Counted from the stretch's first letter, positions 51,348-60,783 are shown. The stretch: DNA of 64,000 bases from Clostridium peptidivorans (GCF_900205925.1 NZ_OAOD01000018.1:1-64000), one strand, 5' to 3'. Translations and numbers: made by a program. The notes: generated by a model from the letters alone, not told the origin.

Positions 51348-52883
51348 TTATAAATCAATTTTGAAAAGTCTTACCACATCTTCAGCTTTTATCATATCCA
51401 TCTCGTCTAGCTTATCTATATACTTAAAAATACTTTTACTTATTTCTATTTTAAAATTACCATCTTTAATAATTTCAATAAATTCTTTTACTTTATAGGT
51501 TTCAACCTTACAATCGAAAATAGACAGAACTTTATAATACAACAGATTTAACCCTACATGGTGAGTTTTTTCCCATTCCTCATATGTGCTTACCTTTTCA
51601 CATGTTAAATCTATAAAAGAAGTTATTACTTCATTTAGCTCCTCAATTTTATTATCATATATAAACTCTATAGAATCTACAGTTTCAAAACAATGTGCTA
51701 TTGTTAGCATAATATAGTTTTTTACACTTTTAAGCTCTTCTTCATTTAAAATTGATTCTAATCTAGAAAAACTATTATTTTCATAAAATCTATTTCTTAC
51801 AAATTTTATAAATGTCTCAAAATCCTCAGCATTATTTCCAAGCTCTATTTCAAATAATATTCTAAAAAACAAATTCCATTGGAATTCACTATTTATTGAG
51901 TTTAAAATAATATGTCCGATTTTCTTGGAGAAATCATCTTCAAAATGTACATCCCTTTCAAATTCTATCTCACTATTAAAATTCACATCATTTTTGCTAA
52001 TACTATTTAATCTATCTATTGTTTTTAGTAATATTTTGTTATATTCATCCAAATTTTCAGCATTTCTAGTTCTAAAAATATATTTCATTATGGTCTCACA
52101 AGATTTTTTAAAGTCAACTCCAAAGCCAATACTATTTTGCATTTTTGTTGAAAATATATCATAAATAATTTTCGAAAGAAATACTTCTAATTGAGCCTTT
52201 CTCATCATAGGATCTATACTATTTTTACTATTAAACTGATTATAAATCATAAGAAGCTGATTATCTATCATTGCAAGGTTTTTCTTAACGGATCCCATAA
52301 GTTCCTTTAAAAAGCCATCTGCTATTCTATAGTTATTATTTTTATATATTATTTTATGCTCCAGTTCACCCCAAAATATATTAACTAATGATTTAATTTG
52401 GAGTTCAAATTTGATTATTCTATGATTTACTTCATAAACCCCATCTATTCTAAAGATTTCAAATCCATTTTTTTGTTCCTGTGGTTGTTTACTAGCTAAC
52501 TCTAATCTAATATTTTTATTTAAAGCATTATAATAATATCCATCAACATTTCTCTTGTTAAATAGCCTTTTTAGTATTTTATATATTTCCATTTCATCTT
52601 CAATAAATCTACATTCTACTCTAACTCCAATCAAATCAGAAAGATTTAAAATAACCTCCTCACTTGACTTATACTTTTTATAATAATTATTTCTTATTAT
52701 TTTTTCCCTCAAGCTAGAAGAAGACTTTACTCTTGAATTGACATTTATATCTCCATCATTCTTATTTTCTAATAATTTTTCAAAATATATTTCTAATTCC
52801 TTAGATTCATTTTGTAATTCATCATTTATTTCTTCTAAGCATCCTATAACTTCTTCAATGAAATTAAACATCTTTAGTTCCAT
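51348..52883 (-). CDS. RelA/SpoT-domain protein with divergent active site
   Basis: This protein of about 511 aa has a RelA/SpoT nucleotidyltransferase-like domain at about residues 45-200. Recognisable parts are SRVKSSSSLREKI, NLSDLIGVRVECRF and the closing FELQIKSLVNIFWGELEHKI (synthetases usually have QIRT...WAxLEHxxxYK). The substrate motif NGYxSxH is not found; the nearest match is NGFEIFR, lacking Ser and His. The other 300 residues are a helical domain I do not recognise. Synthesis of (p)ppGpp is therefore doubtful, and a regulatory or other nucleotide role is possible. ATG 52883 follows AGGAGGGG; a frame from 52913 runs through the site. It is monocistronic with a strong terminator. 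Confidence 0.78.
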   Translation of the reverse strand: MELKMFNFIEEVIGCLEEINDELQNESKELEIYFEKLLENKNDGDINVNSRVKSSSSLREKIIRNNYYKKYKSSEEVILNLSDLIGVRVECRFIEDEMEIYKILKRLFNKRNVDGYYYNALNKNIRLELASKQPQEQKNGFEIFRIDGVYEVNHRIIKFELQIKSLVNIFWGELEHKIIYKNNNYRIADGFLKELMGSVKKNLAMIDNQLLMIYNQFNSKNSIDPMMRKAQLEVFLSKIIYDIFSTKMQNSIGFGVDFKKSCETIMKYIFRTRNAENLDEYNKILLKTIDRLNSISKNDVNFNSEIEFERDVHFEDDFSKKIGHIILNSINSEFQWNLFFRILFEIELGNNAEDFETFIKFVRNRFYENNSFSRLESILNEEELKSVKNYIMLTIAHCFETVDSIEFIYDNKIEELNEVITSFIDLTCEKVSTYEEWEKTHHVGLNLLYYKVLSIFDCKVETYKVKEFIEIIKDGNFKIEISKSIFKYIDKLDEMDMIKAEDVVRLFKIDL

Positions 52884-53118
52884 AATTCCCCTCCTAGTTT
52901 TAATTATTATCAACTCATTTATAATAATATCATTTTAACCTACATTTTCACACATATATTTACTCATATCTATATTTTTCTACATATTTAACTTAATTTT
53001 TTATGCTTATAAAGCAATACTTTATTACTATTTATTCCTATTCAGATAGCTAGAGTCAAAAATTTGCTAGCTAATATACTTAATTCTACGCAAATGTTAG
53101 CCTCCTCAAATAAAAATT

Positions 53119-53191
53119 GCCCCAAACCCAAGTCTGAGAGAACATAAATTTCACTTCAATATTTGCTTAAAAACCTTAAAGGTCTTTATTT
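53119..53191. repeat. 73-bp direct repeat, copy 1
   Basis: The segment shares CCCAAGTCTGAG, CACTTCAATATTTGCTTAAA and AACCTTAAA with 54978-55050, with only a few differences over 73 bases. It lies upstream of the dehydrogenase-like gene. The rest of 52884-53298 shows no gene. Confidence 0.85.
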
Positions 53192-53298
53192 AAAATGGTG
53201 CAATGTCTCATCAGATTCCCCGGCCTCAATTTAGTACTAATAGAACAGTTCTAATCATATTTTATAAAAGAAAAGAATATGAAGGAGTGTAAAGTTAT

Positions 53299-54744
53299 TT
53301 GTTAAAAAAAGTTAAAGTTAGTTTACGGCCTATTGTTAGTAATGTAAATATGCCTACTGTTTTGAAAACAGCTATACTTCCGGGTGACTCAATGGAAAGA
53401 TTATTTATTGCAACCCAGGTGGGGGAAATCTTTTACATTGGAGACGGAGCTTTAAAAACTTTTTTAGATATTCGCCCGCGAATCTTAAAACTAGGTTTTG
53501 CTGGTGGTAAATATGATGAACGAGGATTGCTAGGGCTAGCGTTTCATCCCGAATTTCATTATAACGGTCTATTTTATCTTCATTATTCAGTAGCTGGAAC
53601 ACAAGGTCCAGGTGCTCTTCCTAGTTCAGAAGTTTCAAGACAACTTCCTGAATTTTTTAAGCCTAATCCGTGTGACCCCAGAACCTTAACCCTAAAGTGG
53701 ATGAATAGAGAAATTAAATATGATCATATTGATACAGTTGAAGAATGGATTTTACAATCGAATGGTCAACCTCAAAAACGAAGGACATTACTTAATTTAA
53801 GAAGACCATTTTTTAATCATAATGGTATCAATAGCTTAAACTTTTCACCTGAAACAGGAAAACTTGCTTTAACAACCGGAGATGGTGGATCAGGCTATGA
53901 TCCATTTAATTCAAGCCAGGATGATATGGAAATCGCTGGTAAGATAATTGAAATTGATGTAGCTAAGAATACATTTATCAATAATCCACTCGTAGTCACA
54001 CGTTTTAATGAACTTCCCGCACCTATTCAGGAAACGCTTACTGTAATTGCCAAAGGGGTTCGCAATGTAACTGGAATTTCATATCAAAGGTTTTATAACC
54101 AGTATATCAAATATGTAGGAATTGTCGGACAGGATCTGGTAGAGTCAATTTTTTCATTCGTTCATTATAAACCAATACCGGTTACTCAGCTTATTCAAGC
54201 TTCTTTAATGAAATCTGAACCTTACCAAGAAGGATTTATTAACTTTGGCTGGCGAGGGTGGGAAGGTGCTTTTCCTACTTCGATTATAAGGGACTGCTCT
54301 GCAAATCCAACTTTGGATGAGAAAACAATTGCTTATTACAATGATGCAGTAAAAACTTCAGTGCAGCGTATTCCACCTCTAACTAGTTATTTTCATAAAG
54401 ATCCTAGGCCGGATAAGTTTGGAGGAACTGCACTTACGGGAGTCCAGTCATATATGGGGAATGGAATTCCCGATTTAACTGGAAGCGTTGTGTTTACCGA
54501 TTTTGCCCGGGATGAAGAATCTCAACCTCCGATTAGAGGGGTTTTAGCTTATACCAGGGTAAGAAGAGATTGTAAACTGAATGATTTTAGTGTTATTGAA
54601 ACCGATTATAATTTTGAATCTCAATCAGCTTATTATACTAGTTTGGGAACGAATCTGGATCAAACCAGACTATATTTAGGGGTTTATGGCTCTATGAATG
54701 TGACTGATTTTAACCAAGGTACTGTTTTTGAAATTGTTCCATGA
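53299..54744 (+). CDS. PQQ-dependent sugar dehydrogenase-like beta-propeller
   Basis: This 481-aa protein has the glucose/sorbosone dehydrogenase (GSDH) propeller pattern: MERLFIATQVGEIFYI, YDERGLLGLAFHPEF, NHNGINSLNFSPETGKLALT, GDGGSGYDPF and the later FGWRGWEG. No signal peptide is present, so the usual periplasmic location does not apply. It starts with TTG preceded by GAAGGAG at long spacing. Only general family similarity supports a sugar or aldose oxidase activity, and PQQ use is unproven. It sits alone between 73-bp direct repeats next to a broken recombinase, suggesting acquisition by transfer; its base composition is also somewhat less AT-rich than neighbours. Confidence 0.82.
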   Translation: MLKKVKVSLRPIVSNVNMPTVLKTAILPGDSMERLFIATQVGEIFYIGDGALKTFLDIRPRILKLGFAGGKYDERGLLGLAFHPEFHYNGLFYLHYSVAGTQGPGALPSSEVSRQLPEFFKPNPCDPRTLTLKWMNREIKYDHIDTVEEWILQSNGQPQKRRTLLNLRRPFFNHNGINSLNFSPETGKLALTTGDGGSGYDPFNSSQDDMEIAGKIIEIDVAKNTFINNPLVVTRFNELPAPIQETLTVIAKGVRNVTGISYQRFYNQYIKYVGIVGQDLVESIFSFVHYKPIPVTQLIQASLMKSEPYQEGFINFGWRGWEGAFPTSIIRDCSANPTLDEKTIAYYNDAVKTSVQRIPPLTSYFHKDPRPDKFGGTALTGVQSYMGNGIPDLTGSVVFTDFARDEESQPPIRGVLAYTRVRRDCKLNDFSVIETDYNFESQSAYYTSLGTNLDQTRLYLGVYGSMNVTDFNQGTVFEIVP

Positions 54745-54812
54745 TTCATAACTATAAAATTCGACTTAATACCAGATAAATCCCTTTCTTGGATTTATTG
54801 AATCGAAATATA

Positions 54813-54848
54813 AAACAAGAGAGAGCAATCATGCTCCCTCGTTTGTTT
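54813..54848 (+). terminator. Terminator after the dehydrogenase-like gene
   Basis: AAACAAGAGAGAGCA and TGCTCCCTCGTTTGTTT pair with minor mismatches across a short loop; T-rich TATTTTT follows. Confidence 0.78.
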
Positions 54849-54977
54849 ATTTTTCCGGGAATTTAAAAGCCGAACACCTTGATTTCATTCCAAATATTTG
54901 TATTTCTCTTACAATAGAACGGATAATATGTTGCTTGTCTGGGGAAACATAAGAGACAAAAAGAAAAAAGGGCCGAA

Positions 54978-55050
54978 GCCCAAAACCCAAGTCTGAGTGA
55001 ACATAAACTTCACTTCAATATTTGCTTAAAAACCTTAAAAGTCTTTATTT
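54978..55050. repeat. 73-bp direct repeat, copy 2
   Basis: This copy matches 53119-53191. It lies after the dehydrogenase-like gene and just before the serine recombinase remnant. The gap 54849-55108 otherwise holds no gene. Confidence 0.85.
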
Positions 55051-55108
55051 TAATAGGAACATCTTACTCTGTTACCCTCCGTAAGATGGGCTTTCACACT
55101 AAGTTCAG

Positions 55109-56218
55109 CTATCTCTTCACTAAGTGTTCAATGCCTATTTCCGTTCTATCAACACCACGCACTCCACATGTGTCGGAACTACTATGGGAAGGCAAAGATT
55201 GAACCTCGTTCTTATTATTGGAACACAATTCAGCAGTTCTATGTTTGTCCCTTGCATTTTTCCTTTTCGACTTAAATCGGCTGCCATCTACATTATTTTT
55301 CAATCCCGTTTTATATACAAAGGTAAGTTGGGCTGGGTCTTTGTTTCCATCTTCATCATAACCGCCTACGATAACTTTTTCAACAATACTTTCAAAAACA
55401 TAGCGGTCAAATTCGGATAAGACTTCGTTCTGCTCCAAAGTCTTTTTAAAATCCCGTAAACGTCGTTTTATATCCTTTTCGTTCGCAGCTGTTTCCTGTA
55501 ATTTTTCCCGTTCCTTTAGTAATTGTTCCTGCTTCTCTGTAAAAGTAGAATACTTTGCTTCATAAGAAGCCTTATCAATGGTATCTTCAAGCCGCATATC
55601 AACCAGTTTGCTTTTCTTTCCTTCGATTGATTCAATCTCTTTATCCAGTTTGGAAAGCTGCTTATTTACGGTGCTGCTGCTTAGTGTATCGTCCATTCTT
55701 TGTAAAAATTAATCTAATATATCTTTGTTATCATCACACAACAAGCGATAACTCTCAAGAAAAACTTCCTCTATAGCTTGTTCGGGAATCCCTTTGCTGT
55801 CAGGACAGTATTTCTTTCCCTTTTTTGTGGCAGCTACACATTGCCATAGAATTGGTCTTCTTCTCCCATATTATCCAATCGTCGTTTGGAAATCGGGTCA
55901 ACTGTAAAGGTCTTACCCAGCAATAAATCACCTTTATATTTCTCGTTTTTTATAATACCAAGAATAGTAGAAGGTGCCCAAGTAGAGCTGCCCTATAACG
56001 GAGCCGCCAGCCCCCTGAATGTAGCGATTGAAAATGTAGCGTACAATTTCAGCTTCTTTTTCATTGACTGTGATAGTCTTATCTTCTTTATGATAGTCAT
56101 ATCCAAGACAGCCTTGAAAACCTACCAACTCTCCACGTTTCATCTTCATTTTCAATCCTTTTTTCACATTGGCAGAAATATTTTCTACTTCCTGCTGTGC
56201 GGCAGAGCTAAGTACCAT
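55109..56218 (-). pseudogene. Large serine recombinase, broken
   Basis: Pieces of one large serine recombinase (TndX/Tn-type integrase) lie in order on the minus strand. AQQEVENISANVKKGLKMKM and VNEKEAEIVRYIFNRYIQG (55934-56218) are the end of the catalytic domain and start of the recombinase domain. The middle part (GDLLLGKTFTVDPISKRRLD, KKGKKYCPDSKGI) is in other frames at about 55700-55930. The C-terminal coiled-coil part (KLDKEIESIEGKKSKLVDMR) is at 55109-55696. A stop lies before MDDTL, there is at least one frameshift, and the catalytic N-terminus with the active Ser is missing. It marks a decayed integrative element. Confidence 0.85.
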
Positions 56219-56278
56219 TTACAAATTTTAATACCGCACAAAAATTAGCTTTTGCCTTAATAGACTTATACTAACTTT

Positions 56279-57013
56279 TTAAGGTTTTCCAGAAAGCTTC
56301 TTAAATGAAGCCACATATAAAACCATTCCTACCAGAGTAAATAGCAACCTACTCATTATAAAATTTAAAGACAAACTAAAAACAGGTTCACCGAGACTAT
56401 CAACGGATAGAACTGTAGGTATATAAGTCACATACCCTTTGGCGAAAATATCAATAAAAGGTGTGCTATTAAAACTTATCAATGACAAAATCAAAACAAT
56501 TGGAATCCAAGCATAAAGCAAAGTTTGACTTTTGCTGCCTAAAAACATACTCGTTCCAAAAACAAACACAAAAGTGGGAAGTAGTATTATTAAGATCGGT
56601 AATAAAAAGTTTTGAAAATTTATAAATTTAAAAGTTGTCTTGTAAAACGCCAAACTTATCAAAATACAACATATCGCAATAATTAAGTAAGAAATAAACA
56701 GAGCTAAACTTTTTGTAGCCAAATACTTTTTCTGTGGTAAAGACGTACATGAAGTAATTTCTCTTACTCTTTGTTCGTTTCTAGAAAAAAGTCCTGTGCA
56801 AGAAAGCATTAGAATTATTAACATAATCGTATTTATGTCACACAAAAACTTGCAATAACTCCACTTAGAAAAAGGTGCCGTACCAGAAACACCTTGTATT
56901 ATTTCTGTATAGAGGTCAATCACTGAAAAGAAAAGTGCAATTATGAAAGTTATCACAAACATTTTTGAAAAAATTATTCTTTTTAGTTCGTATTTAAGAA
57001 TTTTTATATCCAT
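56279..57013 (-). CDS. ABC-2 type permease
   Basis: This 244-aa membrane protein has about six membrane segments. The N-terminus MDIKILKYELKRIIFSKMFV and the segment TSCTSLPQKKYLATKSLALF are typical of ABC-2 permeases. It follows the permease-peptidase fusion gene with a 6-base gap, and its AAGGAGG site overlaps that gene's last codons, so the two are coupled. It is the third gene of an ATPase, fusion, permease operon. Confidence 0.82.
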   Translation of the reverse strand: MDIKILKYELKRIIFSKMFVITFIIALFFSVIDLYTEIIQGVSGTAPFSKWSYCKFLCDINTIMLIILMLSCTGLFSRNEQRVREITSCTSLPQKKYLATKSLALFISYLIIAICCILISLAFYKTTFKFINFQNFLLPILIILLPTFVFVFGTSMFLGSKSQTLLYAWIPIVLILSLISFNSTPFIDIFAKGYVTYIPTVLSVDSLGEPVFSLSLNFIMSRLLFTLVGMVLYVASFKKLSGKP

Positions 57014-57019
57014 TGACGG

Positions 57020-59254
57020 CTACCTCCTTGTAACACCAGTAATATTTAAAAACTCAGAAAAAGATAGTTTTTTATCTTTTTTGTCATAATATTCTTTGTA
57101 AATAACTTTCATGGAATTAAAATAATTGTCTTCACCAATGTGATTATAAACATTGTAAACTGCGAGTGGTCCCAAAGCATAAATTTTATTACTTCTTAAA
57201 AATAATGAGACGTTGTACTTTGGAATCATTGATAATTTGTTCATGTATTCAGGATTTCTTCGATAAAAGTTTCGATTCAATTCATTTGCTCCTTCTTTCC
57301 ATTTTTTCAGCATTAAATTTTCTGCATAATCTTTTCCAAATTTGTTTTTCAAGAATAAATAAGTGCTAAAATCCGCAAAAGCTTCATTTGACCATTCATC
57401 GTGATTTTTATCTATTTGATTATCGCTGTTTTCGTTAGATGCATCTATTCCACCGCCCCACCATTGATGAGCAATTTCATGTGTCAACAAAGCAAAAGTG
57501 TCAGAAGAAGAGGCTTGCGATGAATCCACGTTGGATTTTTTCGTTAAACAATCTTCGGAAATATAAGAAATATTTCCTGTTTGAATTCCACTTCCGCCAT
57601 GTACTCCTGATGTTACAACTACTTTAAGACTATCTCTGCCTAGCGGCCCAAATTTTTCCGAAAAGAACGAGAATATATCGAGCGTGTCACTTCCCCTGGA
57701 TTCAAATTCTTTGCTCGCAGCCAATGGATAGAAAAACTCCACATTTGTACCCCTTACATTTCTTTCAAATATTTCATATCGTCCGGCTGTCAAAGATAAG
57801 TCACTTAGTTTATCACAAGAAAAACTCCAAGCAGTAAGACCATCGTGTTCAGAAATTTTGCGATTTTTATCTCCTTGAGTTATGACTGTAAACTTTGAGT
57901 CTATTTTTATTGTCCCTTCAATAATCCTATCATTTTGTTCAACACAAACAACTGGAGCAATGTCCATAGCGTGCCCTAGACTTACATAATTTTTGTTAAT
58001 TCCTGCGGAAAAATCTTTATTTACACTTAAGGCTTTCGGTGTACCTGAATACCTTATACTTAGTTTAGCTTTAGTGTTTTTTGGAATGCTTGTTTCAAAA
58101 ACGTTTCTAAGTTTTGCGCTATTCAAAATCTTGGGCGAAACCTGTGTGTAGTTTATGTCTACGTTGTCTAACTTGATCTCATTAATGTGGTAGCCGTCTG
58201 CTAATTCAAAATATATGTTTTGAGGCTTATCAGTGCCGTTTTGCAGTTCTTGAAAATAAGCTCCGTTAGCATAATTTTTGTCTTTTTCTATCTTAAGATC
58301 TACAAATATATTTGAAGCTCCTATGACATTGGTGTTTACAGGCGTGTCTTTTTTACCACTAATCAACATTGACGTGACATCCGTAAGCGAAAGTGATTTG
58401 AAAATTGGTTCATTTTGAAAAACAAAAAATACTCCAAAAAGAGAAACCAAAAAGCAAATCGGTAACAATTTATATTTTTGACAGTTTTTAAAGAGAGATT
58501 TAAATAATCCTTTTTCATAACATCTATCGCACAACATTCCGAATAAAAATATCGACATAGCTACCGATAACCCAAACAGCCTATTCCAGAGCATTCCCAA
58601 AACGATATTCCCGCTTCCGAAATTTTCAGAAAGTCCACTAGCACCTGTCTGAACCCACATATATTGATAATCGATATTTCCTGCCAAAAAACTAAAGAGC
58701 ACCGCTAAAAACATAATAATGCAGGTTATATTAACGTTCCTAAATATAAGATAAAATCCTGCGGTCATAAGAGTTGCCAACACAATCGAAGCAAAAATTA
58801 TTAAGGAGTAACTGAGCAGGAAATAACTAAAATTGGTTAGACTACCCATGTTAAATATATAGTGAGGGATCATAATTATCATTGAACCGACTGTTGAAAT
58901 AAGACCGGCACACATTAAGCCTGTAATTTTGGTTAAATTTATCTTTATAGAACTTGATATTGGTTCAATTATATAATTGACTCTAAACCTAAGTATTTTG
59001 TCAAACTCAAAAACTGTTAGTGCAGTAAACGCAAGAGTTGAAAGTACTGCCCCTGCCTTTGCCGGAAAAAGTATCGTTTGAGATAAAAGAGTAGAGCTAT
59101 TTATTCCAAATATCAAACTGCTAATCTCTTCGTTAATGTACGGCGAGAGTAGTGCACCAATCAAAGGAAAAACTGACGCCAACAAGATTATTATTTGAGT
59201 AAATCTGGACTTCAGAATCCGCTTTGTTTCATAGGCAAAAAATGCATTCCTCAT
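57020..59254 (-). CDS. ABC permease fused to M1-type metallopeptidase domain
   Basis: This is a 744-aa protein. Residues 1-275 hold about seven membrane segments of an ABC-2 permease (ETKRILKSRFTQIIILLASV at the start). Residues about 290-744 are extracellular and end in a gluzincin domain. The zinc motif is HEIAHQWWGGG, and the third ligand is the Glu in WSNEAFADF, 27 residues after the second His (18 is usual in M1). The exopeptidase GAMEN motif is replaced by GGSGIQTGNISYI. M1-like permease fusions are known in other bacteria with little functional work. The ATPase gene ends just before its ATG. I infer combined export and cleavage of peptides, or coupling of transport to wall-protein processing. 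Confidence 0.85.
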   Translation of the reverse strand: MRNAFFAYETKRILKSRFTQIIILLASVFPLIGALLSPYINEEISSLIFGINSSTLLSQTILFPAKAGAVLSTLAFTALTVFEFDKILRFRVNYIIEPISSSIKINLTKITGLMCAGLISTVGSMIIMIPHYIFNMGSLTNFSYFLLSYSLIIFASIVLATLMTAGFYLIFRNVNITCIIMFLAVLFSFLAGNIDYQYMWVQTGASGLSENFGSGNIVLGMLWNRLFGLSVAMSIFLFGMLCDRCYEKGLFKSLFKNCQKYKLLPICFLVSLFGVFFVFQNEPIFKSLSLTDVTSMLISGKKDTPVNTNVIGASNIFVDLKIEKDKNYANGAYFQELQNGTDKPQNIYFELADGYHINEIKLDNVDINYTQVSPKILNSAKLRNVFETSIPKNTKAKLSIRYSGTPKALSVNKDFSAGINKNYVSLGHAMDIAPVVCVEQNDRIIEGTIKIDSKFTVITQGDKNRKISEHDGLTAWSFSCDKLSDLSLTAGRYEIFERNVRGTNVEFFYPLAASKEFESRGSDTLDIFSFFSEKFGPLGRDSLKVVVTSGVHGGSGIQTGNISYISEDCLTKKSNVDSSQASSSDTFALLTHEIAHQWWGGGIDASNENSDNQIDKNHDEWSNEAFADFSTYLFLKNKFGKDYAENLMLKKWKEGANELNRNFYRRNPEYMNKLSMIPKYNVSLFLRSNKIYALGPLAVYNVYNHIGEDNYFNSMKVIYKEYYDKKDKKLSFSEFLNITGVTRR

Positions 59255-60133
59255 TTAATGGATACCCCCATTGTGTATGACGTATGTGTACGCATCTTCG
59301 AGGGTAGGCTCTATCAGTGGAATAGAGCTTTCTATTTCTTTGCCGATAACACGACAAGAGATGCCATTACCGGTAAACAATTTGGATGTGATTTTGTACT
59401 TACCTCCAATTCTTTTTTCTAAAGCCTCGTTATCTTTTTCTTCAATAAAACCAACATGTCCGTGTACAGTTTTTATTAAATCCGGCGAAGTTCCGTCAAA
59501 TAAAATCGTACCGTTATTAATGATTATAATTCTATTGCAAATGGCTTGTATATCATCGATGATGTGAGTGGAAAGTAACACTATTTTGTCATTTGCAGTC
59601 TGTGAAAATATATTTCTGAATTTAATTCTTTCTTCTGGGTCAAGTCCAACTGTAGGTTCATCTAAAATGATAAGTTCAGGATTTCCAAGTAATACTTGTG
59701 CTATACCAACACGCTGCCTCTGACCGCCTGAAAGAGTTTTAATTTTCAAATTTCTTTTTTCTTGCAAATTAGTCTGTTCAATAGCTTGTCCGATAATATC
59801 TTTCACGTTGTTTTTAATTTCTTTTAATGCACACATGTAATCCAAAAACTCATAAACTGTTAATTCGTCATATAAACCAAAGCTTTGCGGCAAATAACCC
59901 AACTGCTTTCTGAGTTCTTTTTCGTGTTTTTGGATTGATTTACCATCAACAATTATTTCGCCGGCTGTTGGTATTATCTTCGATACCAATAGTTTCATAA
60001 AGGTACTTTTTCCAGCACCGTTGGGACCCAAAAGTCCTATAAAACTCGGGTTGTTCACTTCCAAACTCATGTTGCTTAGTGCCTTTTTTCCTGTTTTGTA
60101 TGTCATACTCACGTTTTTGATACTGATTTTCAT
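59255..60133 (-). CDS. ABC transporter ATPase of the permease-peptidase system
   Basis: This 292-aa ATPase has Walker A GPNGAGKST, Q-loop LGYLPQSFGLYDELTVYEFL, signature LSGGQRQR, Walker B LIILDEPTVGLDPEE and switch STHIIDDIQ. It belongs to the ABC-2 drug/peptide exporter group. Its stop is immediately followed by the ATG of the permease-peptidase fusion. The ribosome binding site is AAAGGAG. It is the first gene of the operon. Confidence 0.9.
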   Translation of the reverse strand: MKISIKNVSMTYKTGKKALSNMSLEVNNPSFIGLLGPNGAGKSTFMKLLVSKIIPTAGEIIVDGKSIQKHEKELRKQLGYLPQSFGLYDELTVYEFLDYMCALKEIKNNVKDIIGQAIEQTNLQEKRNLKIKTLSGGQRQRVGIAQVLLGNPELIILDEPTVGLDPEERIKFRNIFSQTANDKIVLLSTHIIDDIQAICNRIIIINNGTILFDGTSPDLIKTVHGHVGFIEEKDNEALEKRIGGKYKITSKLFTGNGISCRVIGKEIESSIPLIEPTLEDAYTYVIHNGGIH

Positions 60134-60206
60134 AAATGCTGTTACACTCCTTTTTTAGTATACTTTTATTAACTGTAAACTTAGACTTTTATATAATTAT
60201 GCAATA

Positions 60207-60255
60207 TATCAAGTTAATATCGGTTTTGAATCAAGTCAAGTCATCCCTAAGCGCG
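60207..60255. repeat. 49-bp direct repeat, copy 1
   Basis: The segment matches 60974-61022 with three differences. It contains the end of the fused mini-ORF and its 3' flank, and copy 2 contains the end of the large permease gene. Confidence 0.88.
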
Positions 60256-60317
60256 GCAACTTGATTTTCGCCCTTGCCGTAGACCTTACATAGATTTTCA
60301 ATTTTTAAAAATTCCAT
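60231..60317 (-). pseudogene. 28-codon scar: ABC ATPase start fused to permease end
   Basis: The frame begins MEFLKIENLCKVYGKGENQV, the start of a MacB-type ABC ATPase, with its own AAGGAG site. After AAL it continues RDDLT and stops. RDD-Leu/Met-Thr is the C-terminus of the permease at 60998-63592. All sequence between (most of an ATPase and a permease gene) has been lost in one in-frame deletion. This shows a second ATPase-permease module once stood here. Confidence 0.85.
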
Positions 60318-60399
60318 TATGTGAGTCTCCTTTCTCATGGTTTACCTATATAATAGAACCTTCAACTTACATCTCTGTGACTTTCAGGTGAGAGATTAG

Positions 60400-60567
60400 T
60401 CACTTTGGGAAACGAATGGCAAATATCGCGCCGCTGTCGTGGATGGCAATCTGGGTAAAAAGTGGGTTGTCCTTACAAACAATCTCAATCTTCCTGTTAT
60501 GGCCTGCGCTTTCCATGCAATTTTTGAGGATGTTTTGAATTGCTTCCGAAAGCCAAGCTGAAACCAT
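60400..60567 (-). pseudogene. Histidine kinase remnant with internal deletion
   Basis: The 55-codon frame reads WLSEAIQNILKNCMESAG (kinase N box), then NPLFTQIAIHDSG (start of the G1 box) and jumps to AIFAIRFPK, the last strand of a HATPase domain, before TGA. The middle of the domain is missing in frame. It lies just upstream of the ATPase-permease scar on the same strand, the normal order in such operons. Confidence 0.78.
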
Positions 60568-60588
60568 CAATAAATAAGCACTGTTCTT

Positions 60589-60720
60589 TTAAACAACACG
60601 ATTTGTTTCATCTAAAACCTCTGCACCATGTTTTTTAATAATCTGAGAAAGTGCATTTATAAAATCCTGATATGCTTTGGTTTTTTCATAGGCTTCCAGC
60701 GGTGCAGGGATAAAAGTCCT
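60589..60720 (-). pseudogene. C-terminal gene fragment, unidentified
   Basis: A 43-codon open stretch (PAPLEAYEKTKAYQDFINAL, SQIIKKHGAEVLDETNRVV) ends in TAA. It has no start and looks like the helical C-terminus of a truncated protein I cannot identify. It borders the kinase remnant. Confidence 0.4.
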
Positions 60721-60753
60721 TAAGATTGATTAACATATTTGAAAAAGGAAAAC

Positions 60754-60783
60754 GGCGGTTTTGATTGTTATTTCAAAACCGCC
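60754..60783 (-). terminator. Terminator of the GC-rich module
   Basis: GGCGGTTTTGA and TCAAAACCGCC are exact 11-bp complements around an 8-nt loop. On the minus strand GTTTTCCTTTTTC follows. It lies about 215 bases past the permease stop at 60998; the space between shows no gene. Confidence 0.8.

Noticed and set aside
55124-55420. 98-codon plus-strand frame in the recombinase region
   Set aside because: It is opposite the C-terminal coiled-coil part of the serine recombinase, which is clearly recognisable on the minus strand.
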